DNA from: Enterococcus sp. 9E7_DIV0242
GTDB lineage: Bacteria; Bacillota; Bacilli; Lactobacillales; Enterococcaceae
Direction of reading: 5' to 3'
Assembly (NCBI RefSeq): GCF_002140975.2
Contig: NZ_CP147247.1
Location: 2,791,001 to 2,855,000, forward strand
Length of the DNA stretch: 64,000 nucleotides
Below the pieces are notes generated by a model. That model worked only from the letters and a program-made list of their open reading frames with translations. It had not been told where the DNA came from and searched no databases. Both the position numbers and the translations under genes were made by a program. Shown here one piece after another: positions 25,708 to 36,427 of this stretch (positions within the stretch are counted from its first letter, which is position 1; every line of letters starts with the position of its first letter).

Positions 25708-26773
25708 TAAAAATATTGATTTTATTAAAAGCGAGACAGAAATACCAGAAGATGTGTTACAAGATTTAGAGAAGAACAGGCAGAAGATATTGAACCATGA
25801 GATAGAACAGAGAAGAACGAAAACTAGCTATAGAAAAGCAATACTGTTAACAATTTTCGCAGCAGCAGTAATAATGCTCTTTTTAATTAATCCACAAGTG
25901 AATTCGGCTATAAAAAGGGTATTAGGGATCAGTGAAGACCCCGGTGTTGCGGCAATAGAGGAAAACAGTATAGAGAATACGTTGAATTTGGTAAGTGAAT
26001 CTAATGGCTTAGAGATAACGATGACCAAGTTTGTTACAACAAAAAGAAAAATGGCATTTGATTATCAATTTAAAATGGATGAAAAATTGAAAAGCTTACT
26101 AGAGAAGAACAATAAAACTGCTGATCCGTGGGCTAAGACATTTGAATTCATGGATATTGAACTATACGTTGAGGGGAGTGATGAGAATATCTATGGAGGT
26201 GTATTTGGGGGTTCTACCAGTCGGATAGAAGGGGATATGTTTTATGGGTCGTATATCGCAGATTTTATTAATGATACTATCCCAGAAAATGCCAAATTAA
26301 CATTGCGTATCACTCGATTAGCTTGGCAAGATAAAGAAGAGGTCGCAACAAAGATGTCAGATGCAATGGCAGATCCAGCTAAGACATTTACAGTAGAGAA
26401 TGCTGTTGAATATGTCGGAGATTGGGCATTCAATATTGATTACAAACCACTAACACAAACAGCTACTCCAGAAATAACCAATGTGAATAATCTTAGTGAT
26501 ATTCAAGTGAAGAGCGACGCACTACAAACAGTAGTGAAATTCAAAGCATCGATCACTGAAGATAGTAGATCAGCAGTTACAATTTACAAAGATGGTACTA
26601 AAATCGATGGCGTGATGGAGATGGGAAGTCAGTATCCTGATGAAGTGAACGTTACTTTCAGCTTAAGTGCATTAGACAAAACAGACTCAATTTATAAAGT
26701 TCAATTAAACGAGATAGACTCATTTGGCGAACCAATTCAGGAAATAGGATATTTCGAATTAAAGAATGAATGA
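25700..26773 (+). CDS. Membrane anti-sigma factor (DUF4179-like)
   Basis: This 357-residue protein has a cytoplasmic part (residues 1-48), one membrane span (about 49-67, AILLTIFAAAVIMLFLINP) and a large extracellular part. The layout and the DUF4179-like region after the span are typical of anti-sigma factors of Firmicute ECF sigmas. It would hold the upstream sigma factor inactive until an envelope signal arrives. Confidence 0.83.
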   Translation: MTNKNIDFIKSETEIPEDVLQDLEKNRQKILNHEIEQRRTKTSYRKAILLTIFAAAVIMLFLINPQVNSAIKRVLGISEDPGVAAIEENSIENTLNLVSESNGLEITMTKFVTTKRKMAFDYQFKMDEKLKSLLEKNNKTADPWAKTFEFMDIELYVEGSDENIYGGVFGGSTSRIEGDMFYGSYIADFINDTIPENAKLTLRITRLAWQDKEEVATKMSDAMADPAKTFTVENAVEYVGDWAFNIDYKPLTQTATPEITNVNNLSDIQVKSDALQTVVKFKASITEDSRSAVTIYKDGTKIDGVMEMGSQYPDEVNVTFSLSALDKTDSIYKVQLNEIDSFGEPIQEIGYFELKNE

Positions 26774-26805
26774 GAATTCAGGGTTTCAATATAAAAAATG
26801 ACTGA

Positions 26806-26838
26806 TGATCAGCTTTCGTATGAGAGTTGATCATTTTT
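26806..26838 (+). terminator. Terminator of the sigma/anti-sigma operon
   Basis: TGATCAGCT (26806-26814) pairs with AGTTGATCA (26825-26833), followed by a T run. Confidence 0.8.
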
Positions 26839-26986
26839 GTATTTCAAAGTACAGGATTTTATACTAAACAATGTATCATTCAATTATCATTCGTTTAATT
26901 CCCCTAAAACATTAGCCTGCCAAATGAAATAAACGTACGTATCCCATTAATAGCTAACCGTTTTAGATTAGCTGCTGCTCTCTTCG

Positions 26987-27856
26987 CTAACCCAACCACA
27001 GTGGATACAAGGTTGATAGCCATTTAGAAGGCTTGCGGCGCGTTTCGAAGCTTGTATAGCCTTTATATGAATAGATATGCTCAAGCTTCCATTCGTTCGA
27101 TTTCACTTGTTTTGTTTTCAGCAGTTCTAGTAATGGCTGAGTATTCTCCTCGTGGAGCACCTGCCCTTTTCCTGCAATGTATACCAAATCTGTCAAACTT
27201 AAGAAATAGCTCTGCGGAAATGCTGACGAAGTAATATGCTTGCTGATCGGTGTATCCGATGTCAGGCGCAAGAAGAAGCGATGCTGCAACATATAAGCAA
27301 GTCCTTGTTTAATCAGTTGATCCACCTCCGGATCAGCTGTTTTTTGATATTCTTGCCAAGTAATCAAGGCTCGAATTGTTTTTCCAATACCTATATAACA
27401 AGGGACAGCATTCAGACAACCGCCATGTTTTTTGATTCCTTTTCCAGCCCAAGTGGTTTGCTGATTTCTTTCAAATAGTTGGTAGTTCTTGATCCAGTGC
27501 AAGGCTCGTTGTGCGGAAGGATAATGGCTTAGTCCTAAACGAGCATAGGCTTCCAGCAGCAAGGCATTGTAACAGGGAACGATTTGGTCTACTTCACCAG
27601 TATAAGAAAAACCTTCGGATGTTGCTAATGTATTTTCTACGTAGTCTATCAGTTTTTGTGTATGATCCAGACGTTCAATATAAGGAATTTCTGCAAGGCC
27701 AATGAGATGAAATAAGTTAGTCAAACCATTCGTTGAAACAGGTTGTTCCGTCAGCTTTTTTACAAGCTGGGAATCGTTCAGCCATTGATCAATCAACACG
27801 GTATCAAGTGGTTCTTCTTTTTCATGAGCTAACCGGAGCTTTAGTGCAGTATCCAT
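26987..27856 (-). CDS. Hypothetical protein, possible alpha/alpha-toroid fold
   Basis: This 289-residue protein uses the ATG complementary to 27854-27856, with GAGG seven bases upstream. An upstream in-frame start is less well placed. Helical repeats with conserved Gly/Cys/Trp positions (QIVPCYNALLLEAYARLGL; WAGKGIKKHGGCLNAVPCY) recall the alpha/alpha-toroid fold of terpenoid cyclases and glycoside hydrolases. I cannot name a substrate. It is monocistronic. Confidence 0.65.
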   Translation of the reverse strand: MDTALKLRLAHEKEEPLDTVLIDQWLNDSQLVKKLTEQPVSTNGLTNLFHLIGLAEIPYIERLDHTQKLIDYVENTLATSEGFSYTGEVDQIVPCYNALLLEAYARLGLSHYPSAQRALHWIKNYQLFERNQQTTWAGKGIKKHGGCLNAVPCYIGIGKTIRALITWQEYQKTADPEVDQLIKQGLAYMLQHRFFLRLTSDTPISKHITSSAFPQSYFLSLTDLVYIAGKGQVLHEENTQPLLELLKTKQVKSNEWKLEHIYSYKGYTSFETRRKPSKWLSTLYPLWLG

Positions 27857-27997
27857 GAAATACCTCATTTCTTCTTTCAAGTTAGTTGAATTGGTAAGCA
27901 AAGAATGACAACTCTATTTCTATCTTAAATGAATAATTGGCGTTGTAAGGTCTATATAGTCAACTATACCTTGTCAAAGAAAGAGGGACAAGAGCGC

Positions 27998-28876
27998 TTA
28001 TTTAGAAAAATCTTTTTTACTTAAATATATTGCTACAATGGTTGCTAGAATCATAGCAAGTACTATAATAATGAAAAATCCCAGAGCACTGTCTTTTCCC
28101 GGTAATCCGCCGGTATTCATCCCCCAAATTCCAGAAATCAGTGCAGGAATAGAAATGCCTAAGGCTGCTGAGTCTAAGTATTTCATCAAATGATTGAGGT
28201 TGTTGTCCATCATATCACTGAATAGCCCGCCGATAGTTTCAAGAAGGTCACGATAGATACGAATCATTTTATCTGCATGTCGTTGTCGGAGTTGGATATC
28301 GTAAACTAAGCTATCGTCCTCTAATTTGTTTAAAAATGTTTTATTTCTCCACAATACTTCCAGTGTATCGTGTTGATCTTTTAATGTATGATCCAAATAC
28401 ACGATATCTCTTTCTGCATCAGCAAGGCGAAACAGCTCCTTATTTTCTGTGGTCTTACGAGCAGCTTGATCCAACTGATTGATTTTGTCTTTGATGGATT
28501 TAAGTTCTTTAATATAGTGTGTATAAATAGTTAGTATCGAGTAGGCGATTATGTATTCAAAGCTAGTCAATTGCGACTGCCATTTTTTCAGCAAATGCTC
28601 AGTAACGAACCCTTTCGTAGATGTATAAGTAATCAGCAGAGTGTCTGAATAGATAAAGGAAACAGGCGCGATTCTCTGTTCAATTCTTTTTTCTGTGTTT
28701 GCAGTGAGGTTTAGAAAAACAAGCGATAAATTATTATTTAATTTAGTTTGTCGTAAATGTTCGATTCTGGATACTTCTTCTGCTTCATCACTCCCAATAA
28801 AAATATCATCATAATTTATATCCTCCTTAGCACTTTCATTTGAACTAAATCGAGAAAAAATCGAGCCACAGTCCAA
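27998..28876 (-). CDS. CorA-like divalent metal ion transporter
   Basis: This 292-residue protein has the CorA layout: soluble N-terminal domain (1-130), long helical stalk (about 130-225) and two C-terminal membrane helices. The GMN signature is present (GIWGMNTGGLPG, about residue 255), at the pore mouth between the helices. It is a probable Mg2+ or Co2+ channel. No riboswitch is obvious upstream. Confidence 0.88.
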   Translation of the reverse strand: MDCGSIFSRFSSNESAKEDINYDDIFIGSDEAEEVSRIEHLRQTKLNNNLSLVFLNLTANTEKRIEQRIAPVSFIYSDTLLITYTSTKGFVTEHLLKKWQSQLTSFEYIIAYSILTIYTHYIKELKSIKDKINQLDQAARKTTENKELFRLADAERDIVYLDHTLKDQHDTLEVLWRNKTFLNKLEDDSLVYDIQLRQRHADKMIRIYRDLLETIGGLFSDMMDNNLNHLMKYLDSAALGISIPALISGIWGMNTGGLPGKDSALGFFIIIVLAMILATIVAIYLSKKDFSK

Positions 28877-29126
28877 AGTTCCTTTTCAGTAAATGAGTGA
28901 CAGTCAATGAATAATCCTTCTTTTGGTTAATCAAGGTACTTTTCAAAATAATTTTATAAAAAAAGTTGTTCATTTGAAAATTAAATGCTGTTTATAGAAT
29001 AAATACAGGTGAAAAAGAAAGAATTACGTAAATTTCATTTTATATTTTTTAAAAAGTGCGTTTTTTTTGAAATAAATATCATTTAGTTTTAATCTAAATC
29101 TTAAGGAAAGAAAGGGGAGATCATTT

Positions 29127-29987
29127 ATGCAAATGGAAAAAATACCTGTTGTAAGTGCTTCTGATGAACATTACGCACCGTTTTTATGTGTAATGATCAC
29201 TTCTATATTGGAGAATACCTCTCCAAATACCGAAATCGATTTTTACATATTAGATGACCAAATCTCACGGAAAAGTAAAAACTATCTGAGACAGACGGTA
29301 AATATCCATTCGAATCAGGCGACCATTGAGTTTATTCCCGTTAACAGTCAGCTTTATGAAGATTTTTTAGTCAGTGATCATATCACGACAACGGCTTACT
29401 TTAGGATATCCTTACCCAGTCTGCTTAAGGAATATTCATACAAAAAGATCCTCTACATTGATGCAGATACCTTGGTTCTTGACGATATCAGAGAACTATA
29501 TGATAGCCCATTGCATAACAAGGTAATTGGTGCAGTGATCGATCCCGGTCAAACGAAAGCTTTAGATCGACTGGGGATTCACTCCACTGATTATTATTTC
29601 AATTCAGGAGTAATGGTTGTTGACTTGGAAAAATGGCGTGAACAGAACATAACAGAGAAGACGTTGAATTTTCTCACAGAGCATGGGGATCGAATTCTAT
29701 ACCATGATCAGGACGCACTGAATGCGGTACTGTATGAACAATGGGCACCGCTTCATCCTAAGTGGAATATGCAGACGTCTTTGATTTTTGAACGACATCC
29801 GGCACCTACCAATGAATATGAGCAGCTGTATAAAGATGGGATTGCGGCACCGTCCATTATTCATTTCACTGGGCATGATAAACCGTGGAACACGCTGAAA
29901 GGACACCCGTACCAACAGTTATATATGGAAAAGTTAGCCGAGACGATTTTCAAAAAAACGAGAGAGGAAGTGGCATCTAATGAATGA
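29127..29987 (+). CDS. Glycosyltransferase family 8 protein
   Basis: This 286-residue GT-A fold enzyme starts PVVSASDEHYAPFLCVMITS and has the metal-binding DxD in ILYIDADTLVLDD. Further on, FNSGVMVVDLEKWR, HDQDALNAVL and HFTGHDKPW are GT8 family motifs. It probably adds glucose or galactose from a UDP-sugar to a cell-surface polymer or protein. AAGGGGAG precedes the start, with ATG 29133 as an alternative. It overlaps the second GT8 gene by eight bases. Confidence 0.92.
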   Translation: MQMEKIPVVSASDEHYAPFLCVMITSILENTSPNTEIDFYILDDQISRKSKNYLRQTVNIHSNQATIEFIPVNSQLYEDFLVSDHITTTAYFRISLPSLLKEYSYKKILYIDADTLVLDDIRELYDSPLHNKVIGAVIDPGQTKALDRLGIHSTDYYFNSGVMVVDLEKWREQNITEKTLNFLTEHGDRILYHDQDALNAVLYEQWAPLHPKWNMQTSLIFERHPAPTNEYEQLYKDGIAAPSIIHFTGHDKPWNTLKGHPYQQLYMEKLAETIFKKTREEVASNE

Positions 29988-30873
29988 AGAAAAAATTACG
30001 ATCGTATCTTGTAGCAACGACGCTTTTGTTCCACACCTAACGACGTTATTCGTATCTATTCTGGAGAATACAGAGGAACCTATGAGTCGCTTTTCTTTCT
30101 ATATTATTGAAGATAATATCAATGAAAAAAATAAACAGCTACTCATACAAAGTATGAATAGCTACAATGCTGAAGTGACTTTCCTTAGTGTAGATATGAG
30201 TAAATTTTCTCATGTTGTAGAGAGTGATCGGATTCCGCGTACAGCTTATTTTCGTATTGTTGCGCCTGAACTGTTTCGAGGTAAAGGAATAGGAACTATT
30301 CTTTATTTGGATTGTGACATGGTAGCAGTTGCTGATATTGCGAATCTATGGGCGCTTGATTTATCAGATTACTTATTGGCTGCAGTTGAAGATGCCGGCT
30401 TCCATCATCGTTTGGAAAAAATGAAGCTTCCAGTAGAGTCGGCACTGTATTTCAATTCTGGTTTTATGTTGATAAATGTAGAAGCGTGGTTAAAAAAGGA
30501 GATTACGTTCAGAGTGCTGAATTTCATTGAAAATCATCCTGAAAAACTGAGGTTTCATGACCAGGATGCGTTAAATGCAGTATTATGTGAACAATGGCTG
30601 CAGCTTCACCCTAGATGGAACGCTCAAAGCTATATTATGGAAGGTTCGAAGAAGCATCCGTTACCTGAAGGTGAAAAGGAATATGAGGAAACGCGTAGAG
30701 AGCCTAGTATTATCCACTATTCCGGTCATGTTAAACCATGGCATGCAGAATTTGATTCACCAACATTGAAGTATTATGAAACGTATTATGGGTTGACTGC
30801 ATTTCCGGCACATAAGCAATTTCTTGTAAAAGCCTATGATTACCCCAAAATGATTCGAAATAAAGTGGAATAA
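29980..30873 (+). CDS. Glycosyltransferase family 8 protein, second copy
   Basis: This 297-residue enzyme is a divergent paralogue of the upstream gene, with the same motif order: ILYLDCDMVAVAD (DxD), FNSGFMLINVEAW, FHDQDALNAVL and HYSGHVKPW. Coupled translation suggests that the two act in series on the same acceptor. A terminator follows directly. Confidence 0.92.
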   Translation: MNEEKITIVSCSNDAFVPHLTTLFVSILENTEEPMSRFSFYIIEDNINEKNKQLLIQSMNSYNAEVTFLSVDMSKFSHVVESDRIPRTAYFRIVAPELFRGKGIGTILYLDCDMVAVADIANLWALDLSDYLLAAVEDAGFHHRLEKMKLPVESALYFNSGFMLINVEAWLKKEITFRVLNFIENHPEKLRFHDQDALNAVLCEQWLQLHPRWNAQSYIMEGSKKHPLPEGEKEYEETRREPSIIHYSGHVKPWHAEFDSPTLKYYETYYGLTAFPAHKQFLVKAYDYPKMIRNKVE

Positions 30874-30882
30874 CTGATAGAG

Positions 30883-30915
30883 AACAGCGGTCAAAGAAAA
30901 ATGATCGCTGTTTTC
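30883..30915 (+). terminator. Terminator of the GT8 pair
   Basis: AACAGCGGTCA (30883-30893) pairs over 11 positions with TGATCGCTGTT (30902-30912), followed by TTT. Confidence 0.8.
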
Positions 30916-31029
30916 TGTGTGATAGCTATTTGTTTTACGTCCCTATCCTTGTTAATTTCCGAAGAATAGTCAGCTACAGGCTTTTTATGTGCTAGAATAG
31001 AGTTGATGCTATTTTAGGAGAAGTGAAGA

Positions 31030-31563
31030 ATGTTTGGATTTAAAATTGGACTTAGAACAATAAAGACAGGGATCAGTGTGTTTCTTTGTATTTTAATCAG
31101 CTTACTACTTCGTCGGGAAACGTATGTCGTTTCAGCGATTACGGCTGTTTTTACATTGAGAGAAGACATGGTCAATACGCTGACCTTTGGGAAACATCGA
31201 GTCGCGGGTAATTCGATTGGTGCGCTTACCTCGGTTTTGGTGATTTTTTTGTTTGAGCTGTTTGGGGACTCAGGTATAGTACAGCTGATTGCCGTGCCAT
31301 TGGTTATTGTTGCGATGATTACAGTATTAGTAAGATTCAGGTTTCAAGAGGGGATCGTTGGGGCAACAGCAACGCTTTTGACGATCGTTTTTATGATTCC
31401 GGAAGATTCGTCCTATGTTTATGCGTTGAATCGAGTAGTCGATAGCTTCATTGGTATGGGGGTGGCAATTGGTGTGAACTATTTGCTTCCATCAAAAATG
31501 GAAACAATACTTGCGACTGTTCAACAGAAGCTTAGTGGAGAAGATCAACAGGAATTGGATTGA
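31030..31563 (+). CDS. Aromatic acid exporter family (FUSC/ArAE_1-like) membrane protein
   Basis: This 177-residue protein has about four membrane helices. Its motifs (GLRTIKTGISVFLCILIS near the N-terminus, AITAVFTLREDMVNTL, and the C-terminal NRVVDSFIGMGVAIGVNYLL) are those of the ArAE_1/FUSC family. It lacks a C-terminal cytoplasmic domain, so it is a short version. Substrate unknown. Confidence 0.83.
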   Translation: MFGFKIGLRTIKTGISVFLCILISLLLRRETYVVSAITAVFTLREDMVNTLTFGKHRVAGNSIGALTSVLVIFLFELFGDSGIVQLIAVPLVIVAMITVLVRFRFQEGIVGATATLLTIVFMIPEDSSYVYALNRVVDSFIGMGVAIGVNYLLPSKMETILATVQQKLSGEDQQELD

Positions 31564-32497
<934 letters not shown>

Positions 32498-32501
32498 CCT
32501 T

Positions 32502-32807
32502 ATGATGCTAAAACCATCTATTGACTCATTATTAAAAGAAGTACCATCAAAATACTCATTGGTTATCCTGGCGAGTAAACGCGCACATGAATTAGAAGCT
32601 GGCGCACAGCCAATGCTGGAAGGTTTTGAATCTGTAAAAAGCGTAGGACAGGCATTGGAGGAAATTGATGCGGCATTAGTTATCAATGATCCAAACCCTG
32701 AGGAAAAGCGTGAGCGTCTGCGTATGGCGAAAGAAGAACAACGCATGATCAAGGATCAGGAAAAAAAAGAGCTTGAAGATCGTATTCGCGAAGAAAGCAA
32801 ACTGTAA
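32502..32807 (+). CDS. rpoZ: RNA polymerase omega subunit
   Basis: This 101-residue protein carries the omega signature [28 protein letters not shown] region, within which AHELEAG is clear. The C-terminus is an extended charged tail rich in Glu and Lys. It assists RNA polymerase assembly. Start choice between two adjacent ATGs is open. Confidence 0.95.
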   Translation: MMLKPSIDSLLKEVPSKYSLVILASKRAHELEAGAQPMLEGFESVKSVGQALEEIDAALVINDPNPEEKRERLRMAKEEQRMIKDQEKKELEDRIREESKL

Positions 32808-32812
32808 TTGAT

Positions 32813-32863
32813 AGAAGAGAGTGGGGCAGAAGTCAGTTCGATGGCAGCTCCATTCTCTTTTTT
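32813..32863 (+). terminator. Terminator after rpoZ
   Basis: AGAGAGTGGGGC pairs imperfectly with GCAGCTCCATTCTCT, followed by TTTTTT. Confidence 0.75.
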
Positions 32864-33081
32864 AGCGAGTAAGGAAGGAAAAAGATGATGGAGAGTTAGT
32901 GGGAACTAAAACAAGGCAGTGTCTAGCGATCCTCTAATGAGGTGGTTACAGGTGCATGCTTCGATTCTCAGCACGTGGAAAATCGCTGTCACAACTTTGT
33001 GAACAAGACAAACGCGGGATTCTTTAGTACAATAAGCAAAGAGATTTTCAGTACATAACCAAGAAAGGATGAAGGATCGAT

Positions 33082-35514
33082 ATGAAAAAAGTTGCACAAG
33101 TGATCGTAGATGTACCGGCAATGCAGACAGATCAGCCGTTTACATATTTGATTCCTTCTATATTAACGGATCAAATTGCTGTTGGGATGCGAGTGGAGGT
33201 GCCTTTTGGTAAGTCAGGCCGTCGTGTTCAAGGTTTTATCACAGCGATCGATCAATTGGATCAGCAAGGACTTGAAGCTGCTGAGTATGAATGGAAAGAA
33301 ATTGTTTCAGTGTTGGATTTAAAGCCTGTATTAAATGAGGAAATGCTGGCACTGGCTGATTATATGAAAGAAAAGACCTTTGCCTTTAAAATTACATGTT
33401 TACAGACGATGTTGCCAAGTGTGATGCGTGCCGCTTACCATAAGTATATTTTTCTGACAGATGAGATAGAGGAGGCACTTCAAGACGAATTATTTTCCGG
33501 ACTTGATGAGATTTCCTGGGAGGAAGCTGAAGCACGGGACCTTCTTCCTCAGTTGATGAAGCTGCGAGCACAGCATAAAGTCGATATCCGTTACGAGGTT
33601 CAGACGAAGAACAAGGTAAAGGTGACTCGGTACATCCAACCTGCACTGGCTTTTGAGCGATTGGAAGAAGAAAAAGAGGCGTTACGCAAAGGCTCGAAAA
33701 AGAAAGGGGAGTTGTTACATGTTCTTCAAGTGCTAGGGGTGGAGCAGCAGGCTTCTGTGAAGGAAATGAAGGAAAAAGGTTTTAGTACAGCAGTTCTTAA
33801 TGATGCTGAGAAAAAGGGTTGGTTGTGCTACATAGAGAAAGAGACATATAGAGACCCATTTGCAAATCAACATTTTGAAAAAACAGTTCCTTTTGCCTTG
33901 AATGATGAGCAACAAACAGCAGTCAGCAGTATTCTTCACTCGATGGAAACAAGGTCTCCAGACACCTACCTTCTTGAAGGAATCACAGGAAGTGGAAAGA
34001 CAGAAGTGTATCTGCAGGCCATTGCAGAAGGACTACGGCAGAAGAAAACAGCCATTATGCTCGTTCCTGAAATTTCTCTGACACCGCAGATGGTGCAACG
34101 GTTTAAAAGCCGTTTTGGGGATCAGGTCGCTGTGTTGCACAGTGGCTTATCTCATGGTGAAAAATATGATGAGTGGCGCAAGATCGAGCGCGGCGAAGCT
34201 CAAGTGGTCGTCGGTGCGCGTTCAGCGATATTTGCTCCGTTAGATAATTTGGGCGTCATCATCATTGACGAGGAGCATGAAGCGAGTTATAAGCAGGAAG
34301 AGACGCCACGTTATCATTCGAGAGATCTAGCGATTTGGCGTGGCAGCTATCATGGTTGTCCTGTTGTTCTAGGAAGTGCGACACCGTCGCTAGAGTCCAG
34401 AGCACGAGCGCAGAAAAAGGTCTACCAACATTTGTTGTTAACTCAGCGAGCAAACAGCGCAGCATCGCTTCCACAGATTGATGTAGTTGATATGCGTGAA
34501 GAGGTTCAACGTAAAAATGCTTCGACCTTTTCTACGACTCTTCAAGAAAAGCTGATTGAGCGAATGGCTCGTAAAGAACAAAGTGTTCTGCTACTGAACC
34601 GTAGAGGGTATTCTTCTTTTGTAATGTGTCGAGATTGCGGGTATGTATTGCCTTGTCCAAACTGTGATATCTCACTAACGCTTCATATGGATACCAAAAC
34701 AATGAAATGTCACTACTGTGGACATGAAGAAGGAATTCCTCACCGTTGTCCCAATTGTAATAGTGACAAAATTCGTTATTACGGCACAGGGACTCAAAAA
34801 GTAGAGGAAGAGTTGAAGACGCTATTTCCTGAAAGCAGAGTATTACGGATGGACGTTGATACGACACGTCGTAAGGGTGCGCATGAACGAATCTTGTCTG
34901 CATTTGAGAATCAAGAAGCCGATATTCTTTTGGGTACACAGATGATTGCAAAAGGGTTAGATTTTCCTAACGTAACATTGGTAGGTGTGTTGAATGCGGA
35001 CACGGCATTGAATTTGCCAGATTTTCGTTCCAGTGAGCGCACATTTCAACTGTTGACCCAAGTCAGTGGGCGAGCCGGCCGAGCTGAAAAACCAGGCGAG
35101 GTCGTGATTCAATCCTTTAATCCAGAGCACTATGCGATACAGCTGGCGAAAGGGCAACAATACGAAGCATTTTACCAGAAAGAAATGCAGATACGGCATC
35201 GAGGAGATTATCCACCATTTTATTTTACCGTTCAAATAACTGCCAGCCATCCTGAAGAAAACGTGGCTGCGAAACAGATGTTTGTGATCATGAAGGAGCT
35301 GCAACAGGGATTGTCTGACCAAAGTATTTTATTAGGGCCGACACCCAATGCAATCATGCGGATCAAAAATCGGTATTACTATCAAATGATCATCAAATAT
35401 AAACAAGAACCACAGCTGCAAAGCCTGTTGAAGAAAATCTTATCGGATACCCAAGCAGCCACAGCGAAAGGGCTAAAAGTATCGATCGATGCAGAACCGA
35501 TGAATTTCATTTGA
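33082..35514 (+). CDS. priA: Primosomal replication restart helicase PriA
   Basis: This 810-residue helicase has the N-terminal DNA-binding domain (residues 1-100), Walker A GITGSGKTEVYL (about 300) and a DEEHEASYKQE Walker B. The zinc-binding region has eight cysteines (CRDCGYVLPCPNC then CHYCGHEEGIPHRCPNC). Motifs V/VI (GTQMIAKGLDFPNVTLV, QVSGRAGRAEKPGE) are present. It reloads the replisome at stalled forks. Confidence 0.97.
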   Translation: MKKVAQVIVDVPAMQTDQPFTYLIPSILTDQIAVGMRVEVPFGKSGRRVQGFITAIDQLDQQGLEAAEYEWKEIVSVLDLKPVLNEEMLALADYMKEKTFAFKITCLQTMLPSVMRAAYHKYIFLTDEIEEALQDELFSGLDEISWEEAEARDLLPQLMKLRAQHKVDIRYEVQTKNKVKVTRYIQPALAFERLEEEKEALRKGSKKKGELLHVLQVLGVEQQASVKEMKEKGFSTAVLNDAEKKGWLCYIEKETYRDPFANQHFEKTVPFALNDEQQTAVSSILHSMETRSPDTYLLEGITGSGKTEVYLQAIAEGLRQKKTAIMLVPEISLTPQMVQRFKSRFGDQVAVLHSGLSHGEKYDEWRKIERGEAQVVVGARSAIFAPLDNLGVIIIDEEHEASYKQEETPRYHSRDLAIWRGSYHGCPVVLGSATPSLESRARAQKKVYQHLLLTQRANSAASLPQIDVVDMREEVQRKNASTFSTTLQEKLIERMARKEQSVLLLNRRGYSSFVMCRDCGYVLPCPNCDISLTLHMDTKTMKCHYCGHEEGIPHRCPNCNSDKIRYYGTGTQKVEEELKTLFPESRVLRMDVDTTRRKGAHERILSAFENQEADILLGTQMIAKGLDFPNVTLVGVLNADTALNLPDFRSSERTFQLLTQVSGRAGRAEKPGEVVIQSFNPEHYAIQLAKGQQYEAFYQKEMQIRHRGDYPPFYFTVQITASHPEENVAAKQMFVIMKELQQGLSDQSILLGPTPNAIMRIKNRYYYQMIIKYKQEPQLQSLLKKILSDTQAATAKGLKVSIDAEPMNFI

Positions 35515-35593
35515 TTCAAATAGAATAGAAAATAAGAATGCAAAAATTCTTGGTACTATAATTTGAGAAGCACAGAGGTCGAATGGTCTTCTA

Positions 35594-35931
35594 GTATTCT
35601 GATGAAGGAACTATTAGAAAAAAATTGTGCCTACGGTTCTCATTGCACTGCGATCCTCGCCACAAAGCATTAAGCCTAGATCGCTTGGATATCGGACCAC
35701 CAAAATAAAAGAACTAGTCAATGACTTGAGTAGTTCTAACACTAAACAATAAAGAAGTACCATTATTCTGTTGAAGGAACTATTAGAAAAAAATTGTGCC
35801 TACGGTTCTTATTGTATTGCGATCCTCGTCACAAAGCATTAAGCCTAGATCGCTTGGATATCGGACCACCAAAATAAAAGAACTGGTCAATGACTTGGGC
35901 AGTTCTCACATTAACTAATAAAGGAGTTTTA
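35594..35931 (+). repeat. Two tandem 169-bp direct repeats between priA and def
   Basis: Units 35594-35762 and 35763-35931 differ at only a limited number of positions. Each contains GAAGGAACTATTAG, a segment GATCGCTTGGATATCGGACC, and an inverted repeat (AGAACTRGTCAA / TTGRGYAGTTCT) near its end. The second copy runs up to the def ribosome site. Short frames inside differ by non-synonymous changes, so coding is not favoured. Confidence 0.85.
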
Positions 35932-35932
35932 C

Positions 35933-36427
35933 ATGCGTTATCCAATTGTGCTTTACCCTGATGATAAGTTGACTGTCAAAGCGAAAGAGGTCACGTTGAT
36001 TACAGACGAGATCGTCCGTTTGCTGGACGATATGTATGAAACAATGACTGCCCACGATGGCATCGGTATTGCTGCACCTCAAATAGGCAAGAACTTGCAG
36101 CTAGCAGTTGTTGAGATAGATGAGGAGACAGGTCTTTTCGAGTTGATCAATCCTGAAATCATTGAAAAAAAAGGAACAGACATTGATGTTGAGGGCTGCC
36201 TTAGTATCCCGAACAAATTTGGAACAGTGAAAAGAGCGGATGAAGTAACGGTTCGCTATTTTGATCGAGAAGGCGAAGAGATTGAAGTAACCGCCTATGG
36301 TTATTTGGCTCGTGCATTTCAGCATGAAATCGATCATTTAAATGGAGAATTATTTATTGATAAAATGCTTGAGGAGATTGCACCAGAAGACTTAGACTCA
36401 TATATGGAGGGAAAGCTAAATGACTAA
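35933..36427 (+). CDS. def: Peptide deformylase
   Basis: This 164-residue metalloenzyme removes the formyl group from nascent proteins. All three motifs are present: HDGIGIAAPQIG, EGCLSIP (metal-binding Cys) and QHEIDHLNG (two metal-binding His, catalytic Glu). It overlaps fmt by eight bases, which fits the formylation/deformylation pairing. Confidence 0.96.
   Translation: MRYPIVLYPDDKLTVKAKEVTLITDEIVRLLDDMYETMTAHDGIGIAAPQIGKNLQLAVVEIDEETGLFELINPEIIEKKGTDIDVEGCLSIPNKFGTVKRADEVTVRYFDREGEEIEVTAYGYLARAFQHEIDHLNGELFIDKMLEEIAPEDLDSYMEGKLND

Noticed and set aside
35594..35931. Possible T-box or other riboswitch before def
   Set aside because: The conserved T-box bases and an adjoining antiterminator/terminator pair are not seen. 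A tandem repeat explains the similarity.
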